In this document: positions 12,217 through 22,457 of the stretch, in pieces | Position numbering within the stretch: the first letter of the stretch is position 1 | Layout: the number at the start of each line of letters is the position of its first letter | Assembly (NCBI GenBank): GCA_001972305.1 | Contig: BDDD01000894.1 | Location: 204,512 to 268,511 of the forward strand | Source of the DNA: Cephalotus follicularis | Taxonomy: Eukaryota; Streptophyta; Magnoliopsida; Oxalidales; Cephalotaceae | Length of the DNA stretch: 64,000 bases | Reading direction: 5' to 3' | The notes under the pieces: model-generated | What the model saw: only the letters and a program-made list of their open reading frames with translations | Database searches by the model: none | What the model was told of the DNA's origin: nothing | Program-made: the position numbers and the translations under genes

Positions 12217-12307
12217 ATATCAGAAGACAAAAATCAAAGATTGCAACTACACATTCTTTAATCAAAAGCTTCCATGATTTATGCAACGGCTACAAATCCT
12301 TTGTGGC

Positions 12308-12316
12308 TATAAAAGG
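12308..12316 (+). promoter_or_regulatory. TATA box of Sirevirus 5' LTR
   Basis: TATAAAAGG lies downstream of the palindrome cluster and about 530 bases before the LTR end, a suitable core promoter position. The 3' LTR copy of this box is lost by truncation. Confidence 0.65.
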
Positions 12317-12839
12317 AAGATTGAAACCTCAGAGAACAGACACTGAACTACATCAATTCAACAAGAATCACACAATCAAGAGAAATATCAAATTCAAGCA
12401 TACTTGTGTAAAAAGCTCAAAGTGCTCTATATTGATCTACAAAGCTTCTAAGCTTTATTCTTTGAGATTATCTGAGTGTTTCATATTGAGAGCTGTATTT
12501 TTCATACCTACCTATTTGAGAGGTCATCTTGTAAACACTTTTATCATTACTTGTAAAAGAGGAGAATCCTCTAAAGCTTTGAGGTCAAGGTCTTGTGATT
12601 GAGGTCAATCACGAAGTTGTAGGTGTAACGAATTGCTGCCTTATTCAATTCGAGATAGTGGAAACTCAAGGAGCTCCCTTGGGAAAAGTGGACGTAGGCA
12701 AGAGTTAGCCGAACCACTCTAAATTTCGGAGAAGTTTTTCTTTCCTTGACTCTTTACATTTAAAGTTTTTAAATTTCCGATTTTACTTAAATATTCAATT
12801 CACTCTCCTCTTGTATATTTCAAGAGTGTTTGTTTCAAT

Positions 12840-12851
12840 TGGTATCAGAGA
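12840..12851 (+). other. Primer binding site (initiator Met tRNA) of Sirevirus
   Basis: TGGTATCAGAGA directly follows the 5' LTR. It matches the 3' end complement of plant initiator methionine tRNA except for the last base. Confidence 0.85.
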
Positions 12852-12894
12852 GGTTAATCTTATTTCTTAATTGTTAGAGATTACAAAGATCCTT

Positions 12895-14322
12895 ATGGAA
12901 TTGAATATGTCAAACAAGGAAAGCATGTCCATCTCAAAGCCTCCATTTTTCGATGGAAACAACTATAGTCATTGGAAGGGAAAAATGACTATATTCATTC
13001 AAGCTCTTGACTTCAACCTATGGGACATCATTATTGACGGCCCGAAACTTCCTCACATCATCTCGCAAGAAGGTATCAAAACCCTCAAACCGAGAAGCTC
13101 ATATACGGATGATGATCGAAAAAAGGTACAATTAAATGCAAAAGCAAAACACGTTATCATATGTGCCTTAAACTCTAATGAATTCAATAGAGTATCATCA
13201 TGTGCTACAGCTAAAGAGATGTGGGATAGATTAGAGGTTACCTATGAAGGTACCAACCAAGTCAAGGATGCAAAAATAAATATGCTTGTAAGAGAATACG
13301 AAATGTTCTCTATGAAGGAAAACGAAAACATTTCCGGTATGTTTGTTAGATTTACAAATATTATTAATTCCTTACAATCTTTGAATAAATGCTACACTAA
13401 TAGTGAAATGGTGAGAAAGATACATAGGTGTCTACCAAAAAGTTGGATGCCCAAAGTTACGGCCATAGAGGAAGCTAAGGACCTCAACACCTTGCCGCTT
13501 GAAGAACTTCTTGGATCACTCATGACACACGAAATGACCATCAAAAATCATGAGGATGATGAAGAACAAGACAAAAAGAAGAAGAAAGTCATTGCATTCA
13601 AGTCCTCTACACCGGACTCAAATGAAGAAGAAAGTGACGATGAAATGGCTTTAATCACAAGAAGATTCAAGAAGTATCTAGCTAAGAAAAAGTTTGGGAA
13701 CAAACATTTCAAGAAGACATTCCCATCAAAATCCGAAACAAAGAAGGAAGAAATAGTGTGCTTCGAATGTAATAAACCCGGACATTACAAGAGTGAATGT
13801 CCAAGATTGAAGAAAGCAAAGGACACTATCAAAAAGAAGAAAGCAATGCTTGCCACTTGGTCGGATAGTGATGAATCAAGTTCCGAAGAAGAAGAAGACC
13901 AAGAAGTAGCACAAATAGCATTGATGGCTATCAACGATAGTGATCAAGATGAAAATGAAGATGAAGATGAGAATGAGGTAAGTGAACTACTTGAACTTCT
14001 TGAGAAATTTAGCTTAGAAAACTCTTCTCTTAAAAAGACCATTAAATCTATTAATAGAGAAAATCCTAGTCTAAAACATGATTTAGAATGTTTATCTAGT
14101 AAGTCCTTAGATGATAAGATCACTTCCTTAGAAATAGAAAATGAGACTTTAAAAGTTGAAATTAATGCTCTCAAAAAGACCTTTTCAAAATTTTCAAATA
14201 GTAGTGAGAAACTTGATAAACTTTTAGGTCTTCAAAGATGTGTTTTCAACAAAGCTGGCCTAGGTTATGATGAGATGAATAATGTTAAACATTTTCAAAA
14301 ATATCTTGTCACATGTGCATGA
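12895..14322 (+). CDS. gag: Sirevirus Gag (capsid/nucleocapsid polyprotein)
   Basis: An open frame of 475 residues from ATG 12895; the frame is open slightly upstream but without another ATG. Residues about 14-30 carry the copia Gag opening PPFFDGNNYSHWKGKM, followed by the UBN2/retrotran-gag fold to about residue 220. A zinc knuckle CFECNKPGHYKSEC (CX2CX4HX4C) lies at 13759-13800, residues 289-302, and should bind RNA during packaging. The C-terminal third is acidic (runs of Asp/Glu) and then a predicted coiled coil rich in Leu/Lys/Glu, ending near GLGYDE, as in Sirevirus Gag. Unlike pol it has no internal stop. The frame ends where pol sequence begins in another frame, at the deletion junction. 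Confidence 0.9.
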   Translation: MELNMSNKESMSISKPPFFDGNNYSHWKGKMTIFIQALDFNLWDIIIDGPKLPHIISQEGIKTLKPRSSYTDDDRKKVQLNAKAKHVIICALNSNEFNRVSSCATAKEMWDRLEVTYEGTNQVKDAKINMLVREYEMFSMKENENISGMFVRFTNIINSLQSLNKCYTNSEMVRKIHRCLPKSWMPKVTAIEEAKDLNTLPLEELLGSLMTHEMTIKNHEDDEEQDKKKKKVIAFKSSTPDSNEEESDDEMALITRRFKKYLAKKKFGNKHFKKTFPSKSETKKEEIVCFECNKPGHYKSECPRLKKAKDTIKKKKAMLATWSDSDESSSEEEEDQEVAQIALMAINDSDQDENEDEDENEVSELLELLEKFSLENSSLKKTIKSINRENPSLKHDLECLSSKSLDDKITSLEIENETLKVEINALKKTFSKFSNSSEKLDKLLGLQRCVFNKAGLGYDEMNNVKHFQKYLVTCA

Positions 14323-16058
14323 TAGTATAGATTTTCATGAACCTTTGGTGGACCTAGATATAGAACCTAAGGAAAACTACCAAAAAGAACTCATAGATAA
14401 GACTTACAAGGTTGTTAGAGACCACCCACATGAGGATATCATAGGTGACATTCAACAAGGTATTAGAACTAGAGATAGAGCAAACACTTGTAACTATGTT
14501 GCATTCCTCTCTCACATAGAACCCAAGAACTTTGTAGAAGCAGAAAAAGATGCGGAAAAAGATGCAAATTGGATTTTAGCCATGCAAGAAGAGCTAAACC
14601 AATTTGATATAAACAAAGTTTGGTGTTTAGTACCTAGACCAAAAGACCATTCGGTTATAGGAACAAAATGGGTTTTTAGAAACAAGATGGATGATCCAGG
14701 AACCATTATTAGAAATAAGGCTAGACTAGTTGCCCAAGGCTATTCACAATAAGAAGGAATAGACTATGACGAGACTTATGCTCCGGTTGCTAGACTGGAA
14801 TCCATTAGATTGTTGCTTGCATTTGCATGTTTTAATAATTTCAAATTATATCAAATGGATGTGAAAAGCGCATTTTTAAATGGTTTTATAAAAGAAGAGG
14901 TATATGTTGAACAACCTCAAGGTTTTGAGGACCCTCACTTTCCAAATCATGTTTTCAAACTAAATAAAGCTTTATATGGACTCAAACAAGCCCCTCGTGC
15001 TTGGTATGAGAGATTGACAAAGTTTTTTTATTGAAAATGATTTTAAACGAGGAAATGTTGATATTACTCTTTTTACAAAGTCTAAAGGTAATGATCTACT
15101 TATTGTTCAAATTTATGTTGATGATATTATCTTTCGATCTACTAATGATTTTTTATGCAAGGAATTTTCAAATACAATGAAATCTGAATTTGAAATGAGT
15201 TTAATGGGAGAGCTCGACTATTTTCTTGGACTACAAGTCACACAAAACAAAGACGGGATCTTCATCAACCAAACAAAATATACAAAGGATATACTCAAGA
15301 AGTTTGGGATGGAGAATGCTAAAACGAGCAAGACACCAATGAGTACCTCTACTAAGCTTGACAAAGATGAAGAAGGTAAATGTATCGACCAAAAGCTTTA
15401 TAGAAGTATGATAGGTTCTTTATTATACTTAACCGCAAGTAGACCCGATATTTTGTTTAGTGTGTGCTTGTGTGCCCGTTTTCAATCCAATCCTAAGGAA
15501 TCCCATTTATTTGCTGTGAAAAGGATTTTTAAATATCTTGCATACACTCCTACATTAGGCTGATGGTATTCCCGAGATTCCAATTTTGATTTACATTCTT
15601 ACTCGGATGCCGACTTTGGTGGTTATAAAGTAGACCGCAAGAGCACTAGTGGCTCATGCCAATACCTAGGAAGCATGCTAGTCTCATGGTTTAGCAAGAA
15701 GCAAAATTCAGTAGCTTTATCTACCACTGAAGCTGAGTATATTGCAGTAGGTAGTTGTTGTGCTCAAGTTCTTTGGCAAAAGCAACAATTGGTTGATTAT
15801 GGTATATGTGTTAAGGATGTATCTATCAAATGTGATAACACTAGTAGCATTTGCCTTGCTAAGAACCCAGTCCATCACTCTAGGACAAAACATATTGACA
15901 TTAGATACCATTTCTTAAGAGAACACATAGAATGTGGTGACATTGTTTTAGAGTATATTCCCACCGAAAAACAAGTGGCGGATATTTTCACCAAACCCCT
16001 AGATGAGAATTCTTTTTCTAAGTTTAGAAGAGAATTAGGTTTATGTGAGATTGAATGA
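14284..16058 (+). pseudogene. pol: Sirevirus reverse transcriptase/RNase H, broken; protease and integrase missing
   Basis: The frame starts with a short linker, then the copia RT N-terminus (WILAMQEELNQF, KWVFRNKMD, ARLVAQGYSQ). A TAA stop at 14750-14752 is followed by the continuing RT (MDVKSAFLNG, ALYGLKQAPRAWYERL). A frameshift occurs in a T-run at about 15030. The catalytic YVDD is at 15114-15125. A stop at 15561-15563 precedes the RNase H part, which holds SDADFGG, STTEAEYIA and ADIFTKPLD. No aspartic protease (DTGAS-type) motif and no integrase HHCC or DDE motifs lie between gag and RT, so roughly 1.5-2 kb of a normal pol is deleted. The product cannot be active as it stands. Confidence 0.9.
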
Positions 16059-16164
16059 TGTTTATTATGTTTGAATGATAAGTTTGATTGAATGATAAAT
16101 TGATGTGATGATTGTTTTTGTTTATTGTTCTGTTTTTGCTTTGATTTTCTGTTCTGTTTTACAA

Positions 16165-16440
16165 AGAGTCGACTTCTTTTCTGGAAATTCTATGCTTTAC
16201 AAAATAAAGTCGACTTCTTTTCTGGAAATTTTTTTTACTTATGAAAATCACGTCGATCTCTTTTGAAAAACATCGGTCTCTTTGAAACACGTCGACTTCT
16301 TTTCAAAAACGTCGATGCTTTTTAAAACGCAGCGTTTTCTGTATCGATTTGTTTCGTTCATTTAAAGAACGCGTCGTCTTCTTTTTTATCACGTTGATGT
16401 CTTTTACTCAGAAATCGACTTCTTCATAAAAACGTCGATC
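16165..16440. repeat. GTCGACTTCTTTT motif cluster between pol and the env-like ORF
   Basis: Units AGTCGACTTCTTTTCTGG (twice), CGTCGATCTCTTTT, CGTCGACTTCTTTTC, CGTCGATGCTTTTT, CGTTGATGTCTTTT and CGTCGATCTC recur every 30-60 bases in the untranslated gap. They share the TCGA centre with the LTR units but have a one-sided CTTCTTTT arm. Confidence 0.75.
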
Positions 16441-16646
16441 TCATGTTCATTTCTCACCTTACACCCCATTTCTGAGTTTTTGAAAATTTCTACTCTCTCT
16501 GTTTTTCTGTCAAAAATCGTTCTATTTGGTCGTAAAACATCCTCTGATTCCTTCTCTATCTTCAAAAATAGTTTTCGTCCTATCCAAATCATCTGTTTTT
16601 ATCACTCTTGGTATTTGTCTCTTATGCACACCAACTGTTTGTAAAA

Positions 16647-17970
16647 ATGGTTAGATCAAAACTGTCTGCCAAAAAGAAGAGTGCTTCATCCTCTCAGCCA
16701 CCGAAATCTGCTAAAAAGCAGAGGCTTGAGATTAGAGAACCTTCTCCTGACCCTGCTCTCCAATCGGATTCTGAATCCGAAGAGCAAGTCCCTGTCCCTC
16801 TTAGGAATACTGCCTTTGTTGACAAAAGGGTTATGGGAGGGAGAAACATAGACTTAGACTTCTGTTCTTCTGAATTCTCGTTTGTTTCTTGGTTAGAGGA
16901 TCTCCATCTCATTCCTCTTGTTCAAATTTCTGACCCTTTTTATATTAAATCTGTCAAGGAATTTTATTCTAACCTTCGAATGGTTTCTAGCCCCAATGAG
17001 GAATTTGCACTGTCCTCATCTGTTAAAGGGGAGAGAATTTATCTAAATGCTAGGATTCTAGCATCTATCTTACACATTCCACACACCGGTTTATATGTCT
17101 TTGAACACAAAAAAATGGCCGGAGGTTGAGTGTTTTCACCCTGACCAAATTTTGTCAATTCTCTACCCTAATGATCCAAATGTTCATCCAAATATGGCTC
17201 TTACCACCAATAGATTATCTGTGGATCATAGGTTACTCCACCATCTTATTGTACATCAAATTCTACCCACCGGTGGAGGGTTTGCAAAGTTGTCTAGGAT
17301 GCAAGTCTTTCTCATGTGGTGCATGCTTTCCAAAATTGAGTTTTGTTTTCCTCTCCTCATGCTCACGACTATGGTTAGAGCATTCTCACAAAAGAAATCA
17401 GTTTTACCTTTCGGCTCTATCCTTACCAAAGTCTTCCAACATTGTCATATTCGGATAGAAGGAGAGATAACAACCAAATTGAAGAAAGAAGACACGTACA
17501 ACAAGAGTACTTTGAATCGGATGGGGTGGAAGAAACAGGAAGGGATTTGGACTTATTGCCCCAAAGTGGATCAAGGGCCAAGGATTGCTATTGAGGAGCA
17601 AGAAGAGAACCCTCCTTGGGAAGCTCAAGGAGAACCTGCACCAGCTCAGCCTCAAGCTCAAGGAAGCTCATCGTCTACTGATTATGACAGGGTGATGGAG
17701 TTCATGCATTCTCAATTTGCTTCCATGCAAGCCTCACTTGAAGATAAATTTCAACAAATCAACACGCGGCTCACTAGATTGGAGAACTATCATAAAATAC
17801 TTCATTCTGACTACGAAAATGTTGATGACACCATCTTCTACGATCTAAAAGTCGTTAAGAGGCGTCTAAAAAGAATGGAACGAAAGCTTGCTGACTCCAA
17901 GACTATTGATCGTTGTGAAGAGACTTCGGGCGATGAATCCGATTCCGATGCCCCTCCTCCTGCTGCCTGA
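16647..17970 (+). pseudogene. Sirevirus env-like / putative plant transposon protein ORF, one frameshift
   Basis: The ATG at 16647 lies in an AAAATGG context; the frame is open slightly further upstream. The N-terminus is basic/Ser-rich and then acidic (nuclear-signal-like KKQR). The middle (LHLIPLVQISDPFYIKSVKEF, RIYLNARILASIL) resembles the plant 'putative transposon protein' family found downstream of pol in Sirevirus-type and other elements. After an A7 run at about 17108-17114 the frame shifts by one. The second frame (17095-17970) continues with WPEVECFHP and ends in a coiled coil (SLEDKFQQINTRLTRLENY to RRLKRMERKLAD) and an acidic tail. No transmembrane segment or signal peptide is evident, so 'env-like' refers to position only. 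Function unknown. Confidence 0.75.
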
Positions 17971-18290
17971 TCTTGTTGTTGTTTCTATTTTCTATTTGTT
18001 GCTGTTTTTTGTTTTTAGTTGTGTTGTAATGAAAACTAAGTGTTTCTTTATTTTTTTTAAGACAATGTTTTGTTAATGAATTTATGATATTAATGAAATG
18101 TTTATGTGTTTATGAAATTGTGTTTGTAAGATGATGTTTATACAGTTTTATGAATTGTGTTGAATGAATATATATTTGATTTATGGTATAATTGTGTTGA
18201 ATGAATTATTGCCGATAATTATGTTCATTGCCGATATTTTGATATTTTTATGCATAATGTCTATATTCACTCTCTTTACCCTGGCTTTTA

Positions 18291-18433
18291 TTAAGGGGGG
18301 GCTAATGATTTCTGCCTTTTGTAGAACTTTTTGATGCTATACAAAAAAGGGGGAGAAATGCTAATGGCTCAAAAGAAATATGTTATGTTTGGGGAGAAAT
18401 GCTAATGCTTATGTTTGGGGAGAAATGCTAATG
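18291..18433 (+). repeat. Multiple polypurine-tract-like repeats upstream of the 3' LTR
   Basis: The unit GGGGAGAAATGCTAATG occurs three times (from about 18350, 18391 and 18417), preceded by a related AAGGGGGGGCTAATG at about 18293. Repeated PPT-like sequences before the 3' LTR are a known Sirevirus feature. They may serve as extra plus-strand primers. Confidence 0.7.
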
Positions 18434-18606
18434 CTTGAGTTTATGGATATGGGAGATTAAGACTAAGACTCATAACTCATTGCTTATTTGATATTGCTGA
18501 ACATCAAAATTGCTTACATTATAATTTGTCTCTATTGGTATTCTCTTATATTTTTAATTTGGTATTACTTTAATATATGCCTTTTGAGCAAATTTTTGTC
18601 ATCATC

Positions 18607-18620
18607 AAAAAGGGGGAGAT
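18607..18620 (+). other. Polypurine tract of Sirevirus
   Basis: AAAAGGGGGAGA lies immediately before TGTTGACG of the 3' LTR; it is the expected plus-strand primer. Confidence 0.85.
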
Positions 18621-19359
18621 TGTTGACGATTTAGTCTCAATCTTAGTTTTGATGATAACATATTTGCATTTGAAAAGTTTACTTGATGTGCAAGAAATTA
18701 CAAGTTCAATACCAAACCAAAAATACCATCTGTAGAAGAAGACGTCGACTTTCAAGGAATAACATCGACGTCCGTACAGAAAGACATCGACTACTTTAAA
18801 GCAGACATCGATGCCTTTCATGCCAGAAGTTACAGGACAGTTTCGAGTGCTGACATCGATGCTTATCAGTAAAGACATCGATGTCCGTACGAAAGAAGTC
18901 GATCCCTATCTGAAAGACATCGACGTCTTTAGGTGCCAAAGCTACAGGACAATTTCGAGTGAAGACATTGATGCTTATCAGTAAAGACATCGACGTCCGT
19001 ATGAAAGACATCGACGCCTTTTAATAGGCATTGACGCCTTTCTAGAGCTGCTTGTATTTCCCAGAAAATACATCGACTCCCACAGAAGAAGTCAATGTGA
19101 TGATCAAAGATTCAAATGCTGGAGATTTCCCAGAAAAGACATCGACTCCTTTAAAAAGACGTCGACCTCTTTTTAAAAGAACATGACCCGGGAAACCTGG
19201 AACGGCTAGTACATGCACTACCAACGGCTATCAACTACAAAGACATCGACGACTTTTTGAAAGACATCGACGTCTTTATATCAGAAGACAAAAATCAAAG
19301 ATTGCAACTACACATTCTTTAATCAAAAGCTTCCATGATTTATGCAACGGCTACAAATC
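18621..19359 (+). repeat. Sirevirus 3' LTR, truncated, with an internal tandem duplication
   Basis: It matches the 5' LTR from TGTTGACG to ACGGCTACAAATC, then stops just before the TATA box. About 430 bases of LTR are missing. Compared with the 5' LTR it contains an extra copy of a roughly 110-130 bp unit carrying palindromes and the phrase TTTCGAGTG...GACATCGATGCTTATCAGTAA (seen near 18845-18870 and 18955-18985). The palindrome cluster spans 18742-19282. Confidence 0.85.
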
Positions 19360-20107
19360 TCGTTAGTCGAGTGATAGGAGACATCACTGGCTACGGAGGT
19401 GGTCCTATGTGCCAGGAGTTTGCTAGAGTATCCACCCAAACTGTCTGCAATGCAGATCCTAATTGTTATTCTTCCCGCTAATGCCGGTAGTAATTGACCT
19501 GATCTATCATCTCTGGAGTGAGGGGTGATAGATAGGTGGTGCACAGTTGGTGCTAGGAGTTAGCGACATGTGACACCCAAACCACTATACTGATTTATTG
19601 TACCCTTGTGCGGTATTCTTGCATTGTACTGTCTATGGCCACTTGGCATGGTTGCTTATATATTGGAATACTTAACTATGTTATTTTCAATATAAAATGT
19701 CATACATGTTGCATTTATATATTCCTTAACATGCATTATCTTCCTACTTAGCCAAGTGAGGACAACGCTAACCCCTACAATTTCAGATTAAGCAAAGACG
19801 CATGGGAGGTGCTGTTGGAGCTTTTGGAGAGTTGCTATTTCTATTAAGGTTGTTATTCTTATGATGTACTGTAATTGTATTGAATGGTTTGCACTCCATG
19901 TTACGGTTGTACTTTCTTTATGTATGAGGATATCGCTGGATAGTACATGCACGTAGTATGGGCTGCGCGTAGATGACTTTTATTTGATAATCAAGATATG
20001 AATGCTTCCGCTTATATATTTGAACTATTATTTGGAATGCTGGATTAATACTTATTCCTGATATCACCACATATGTTGTCTATGTAATGGAATAATGGGG
20101 TGTGACA
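19360..20107 (+). mobile_element. Right part of solo LTR interrupted by the Sirevirus
   Basis: It ends GGGGTGTGACA. It carries the Tekay-LTR-like phrase AGCCAAGTGAGGACAACGCT at about 19750-19770 (compare AGCCGAGTGAGGACAAAGGC in the plus Tekay LTR), which fixes plus orientation. TSD-like TGTAT follows at 20108-20112. Part of this LTR next to the junction may have been lost together with the Sirevirus end. Confidence 0.7.
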
Positions 20108-21462
20108 TGTATGGGGTCAACGAGGCACACAAACATCATACGTGTCGAGCAACAAACGCTTGGACAGCGAATAAGGAACGAAGTCCCATGTCCATTTGAT
20201 ATCGCGTATCCAACTGCACGAGAAAGGTCTAGAAATCCACAACACGTCAAATGAGCAATGCATACTTGGAACACAAAACTACTATATGATCAGCCAACCT
20301 GAAAAGGCGTTGGCCAAAAATATTCCGAGGGACATTAGGATTCCGTTTCATAAGTATGCAACACGCCATCTCAAACGTAATCCACTAATAGCAAGTATGT
20401 CCAAAGACAAACCTGAAGAGGCATGCGTATCGATCGATCGATGAATCAATATGGAGCCAACCAAGCCATGCAACCAAAATACCACTCAAGCACCCAACGT
20501 ACACAAAGCAAAAGGTTATCCGAACGAACCACAATTCAAGAAGATGAATAGTCAATGCCAACCAGGCAGAAACATTGAGAAAATCCCATGCTAACATTGA
20601 TAGGCGTGATGTAAGAATGAGTAAAAACTTCAAGTGCTGACAATCAAGGCTAACGATCGAAGAATCGTGTACAAAATACACAAGCTCAAGTCACCATGAA
20701 GGCAAGTTGAACATACTGATGTCATCATGCGTACAAACGCCAGCACACGCAAAAGAACATGCACATAAATACACACACAAGCCTCGTGCAAGCACCACAT
20801 TATGCATTCACAATCGCTAAGCAAGCAGCAAGAAGTGCACATAATAGCATGTGAACCAACTCTTCGTGTGGAGAACGAATGCATCATCTGTATAAAATGC
20901 ACAGGGGCGCACATCAAGATGCACACGCAAAAGCCAAGTGCATGACAATTGCATCGCTAGCACAAGGGCACAACAATCATAGCATACTCTTCCACTTGAG
21001 AATATAAAGTGGCAGCAATTACTTGAAGTTTCGCTATTTCTCCACATTAAGTTGCTGATATGTTGAACATCTCGTTATCAAAACTGCGATATTTATCTTC
21101 ATGTGGTTCTACCATAAGTGCTCCCTCAAGCGACGACACACTTGGTATTTTTAGGTTGTATCACATAAGATGAACTATGGAATTCACAAGGACTTACGTT
21201 TAATGGCTTCATTATGCGACGGACATAACCTATCCCCATACATCAATGTTCCGTTGTCTCAAAGCGAGTAGTCAGTGCAGTTACAATTCTATCACCGACC
21301 ATCGCTGATCCGGTCCTGCAATATCGGTCTCTCCCGAAGAGTAGACGATAGGGCTCCCATGCGTAAGGCTGACAGGATCACGTGCAACGATTTGAAAACT
21401 CATCCAAAGATAAGTCAGAGAAGCACAAAACTTCTTACTCAAAGCATCTGTAATCGTGTTTG

Positions 21463-21540
21463 CATTGCGTTGGGGGATTCATCAGCGTAATTGTACTCTT
21501 TAATCATCTCCGTTGTAGCTCCGCTCGAGGTTTGAATCCC
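21463..21540 (+). other. tRNA-like B box region (antisense to LARD)
   Basis: GAGGTTTGAATCCCTG at about 21526-21541 resembles a tRNA T-arm/B box; the second copy (53302-53316) reads GGTTCGAATCC, an exact B box. About 45 bases upstream, AGCGTAATTGTAC vaguely resembles an A box. Acceptor pairing is poor, so this is not called as a tRNA gene. Confidence 0.35.
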
Positions 21541-22206
21541 TGTCTATAAAGACCTACATAGAGCCAATATTCGTCCACCAGAGATGATGTCTTCTAGACA
21601 TAGCCCTTATAAGCTAAATTATTTATTTTACTCCGCTAACGGTTCCACCAAGTACTCAATCAGAAAAGTATCATACTGGTTGCTTGAACCTCTCCTGACA
21701 ATTCGTCACTGTCAACGATTCGTCACTGTGAAGCAGTACTGGAACATATGCAAGAACCATAGAGTAGTTTTGCCAATGCATTTAAAGTGTTCTGTCGCGT
21801 ACATCGCGCCCGATAGTTCATAAAGTCTAGAATAGCCAAGCAATGGCTCACTAGAACTCTGGCTCAGACATATCAATTAATAAAGGGCTACAGGAAAGAT
21901 AACGTCATTACGGCTAACTCAGTCGCTACCAAAACAGAGATAACATCTTATAATATCTCTAGCCGTAGAATCCTTATCCTTACATCTTACTCTGTCTCTA
22001 CATGGGCTGTCTATCAGGTAATCGTCTATCAAGTAACCTTAAAAGATCTCACTATTTGTCCTACCCTGTACCCATTTTACCAACCACGGGGCATGCTACC
22101 GAACACATGACACTGATGCAATGCATGATATGCAAGAGTTTGTAAAACTTAAAACCACTTTTGAAAAACAATTTACAATACAAGCCTAGAGAATCTAAAA
22201 CCAAAG

Positions 22207-22218
22207 GCTCTAATACCA
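22207..22218 (-). other. Primer binding site of LARD element 1
   Basis: On the minus strand TGGTATTAGAGC follows the LTR end (GGGTGTGACA plus three bases). It is the Met-tRNA primer site with one change, and it sets the element orientation. Confidence 0.8.
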
Positions 22219-22221
22219 AAA

Positions 22222-22457
22222 TGTCACACCCGTTTCCTACCGAGACGGATGTGACAATCACATGGCAAGCCTCCTTTTGAAAACCACCACGTGATATCTT
22301 AAAATCTGAAGTTTCTTTAAAACAATTTCATCTAACCATAAGTTAAGGTTTTTAAAAACTTGAACATTTTCCTAACTTTTAAAATTTTACGAAAATCGGG
22401 CATGTAGTATCCGTTTATCAGACTATGCCCCCTGTAAATAAAAACACAGTTTGTAAT
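22222..22457 (-). mobile_element. LARD middle LTR (LTR-b), fragment 1
   Basis: It opens TGTCACACCCG and is cut after 236 bases by the minus-strand Tekay element (TSD GTAAT at 22453-22457 and 32355-32359). It resumes at 32360 with the sequence found uninterrupted in LTR-a and LTR-c. Confidence 0.85.

Larger units (their letters stand above)
11672..12837 (+). repeat. Sirevirus 5' LTR
   Basis: About 1.17 kb, starting TGTTGACG and ending TTTCA just before the primer site. It holds palindrome units of the AAAGACATCGACGTCTTT type at 11786-12216 and a TATA box at 12308-12316. The 3' copy (18621-19359) is alignable up to ACGGCTACAAATC, just before the TATA box. Confidence 0.85.
11672..19359 (+). mobile_element. 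Ty1/copia Sirevirus, internally deleted
   Basis: LTRs start TGTTGACGATTTAG at 11672 and 18621. A primer site follows the 5' LTR, and AAAAGGGGGAGA precedes the 3' LTR. Coding order is gag, RT/RNase H, then an extra env-like ORF. Long gag with a zinc knuckle, an extra 3' ORF and repeated polypurine tracts are Sirevirus hallmarks. Protease and integrase are absent between gag and RT. The 3' LTR is cut off at 19359, so no right TSD remains (left flank ATTAA). It sits inside the solo LTR 9962-20107. Confidence 0.9.
20113..22221 (-). mobile_element. LARD internal domain 1, 5' portion
   Basis: This continues the internal domain from the insertion site to the primer site beside LTR-b. It is non-coding in element orientation. 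It shares its whole length with internal domain 2 (51831-53994). A tRNA B-box-like sequence on the plus strand lies at about 21463-21540. A weak antisense frame occurs at about 20196-20444. Confidence 0.8.

Noticed and set aside
17108-17114. Programmed frameshift at the A7 run
   Set aside because: The required shift is +1 and no stimulatory structure was evident; a one-base insertion in a homopolymer is simpler.
16608-17129. Retroviral envelope gene
   Set aside because: No signal peptide or membrane anchor is visible; the protein looks like the plant putative transposon protein type with a coiled coil.
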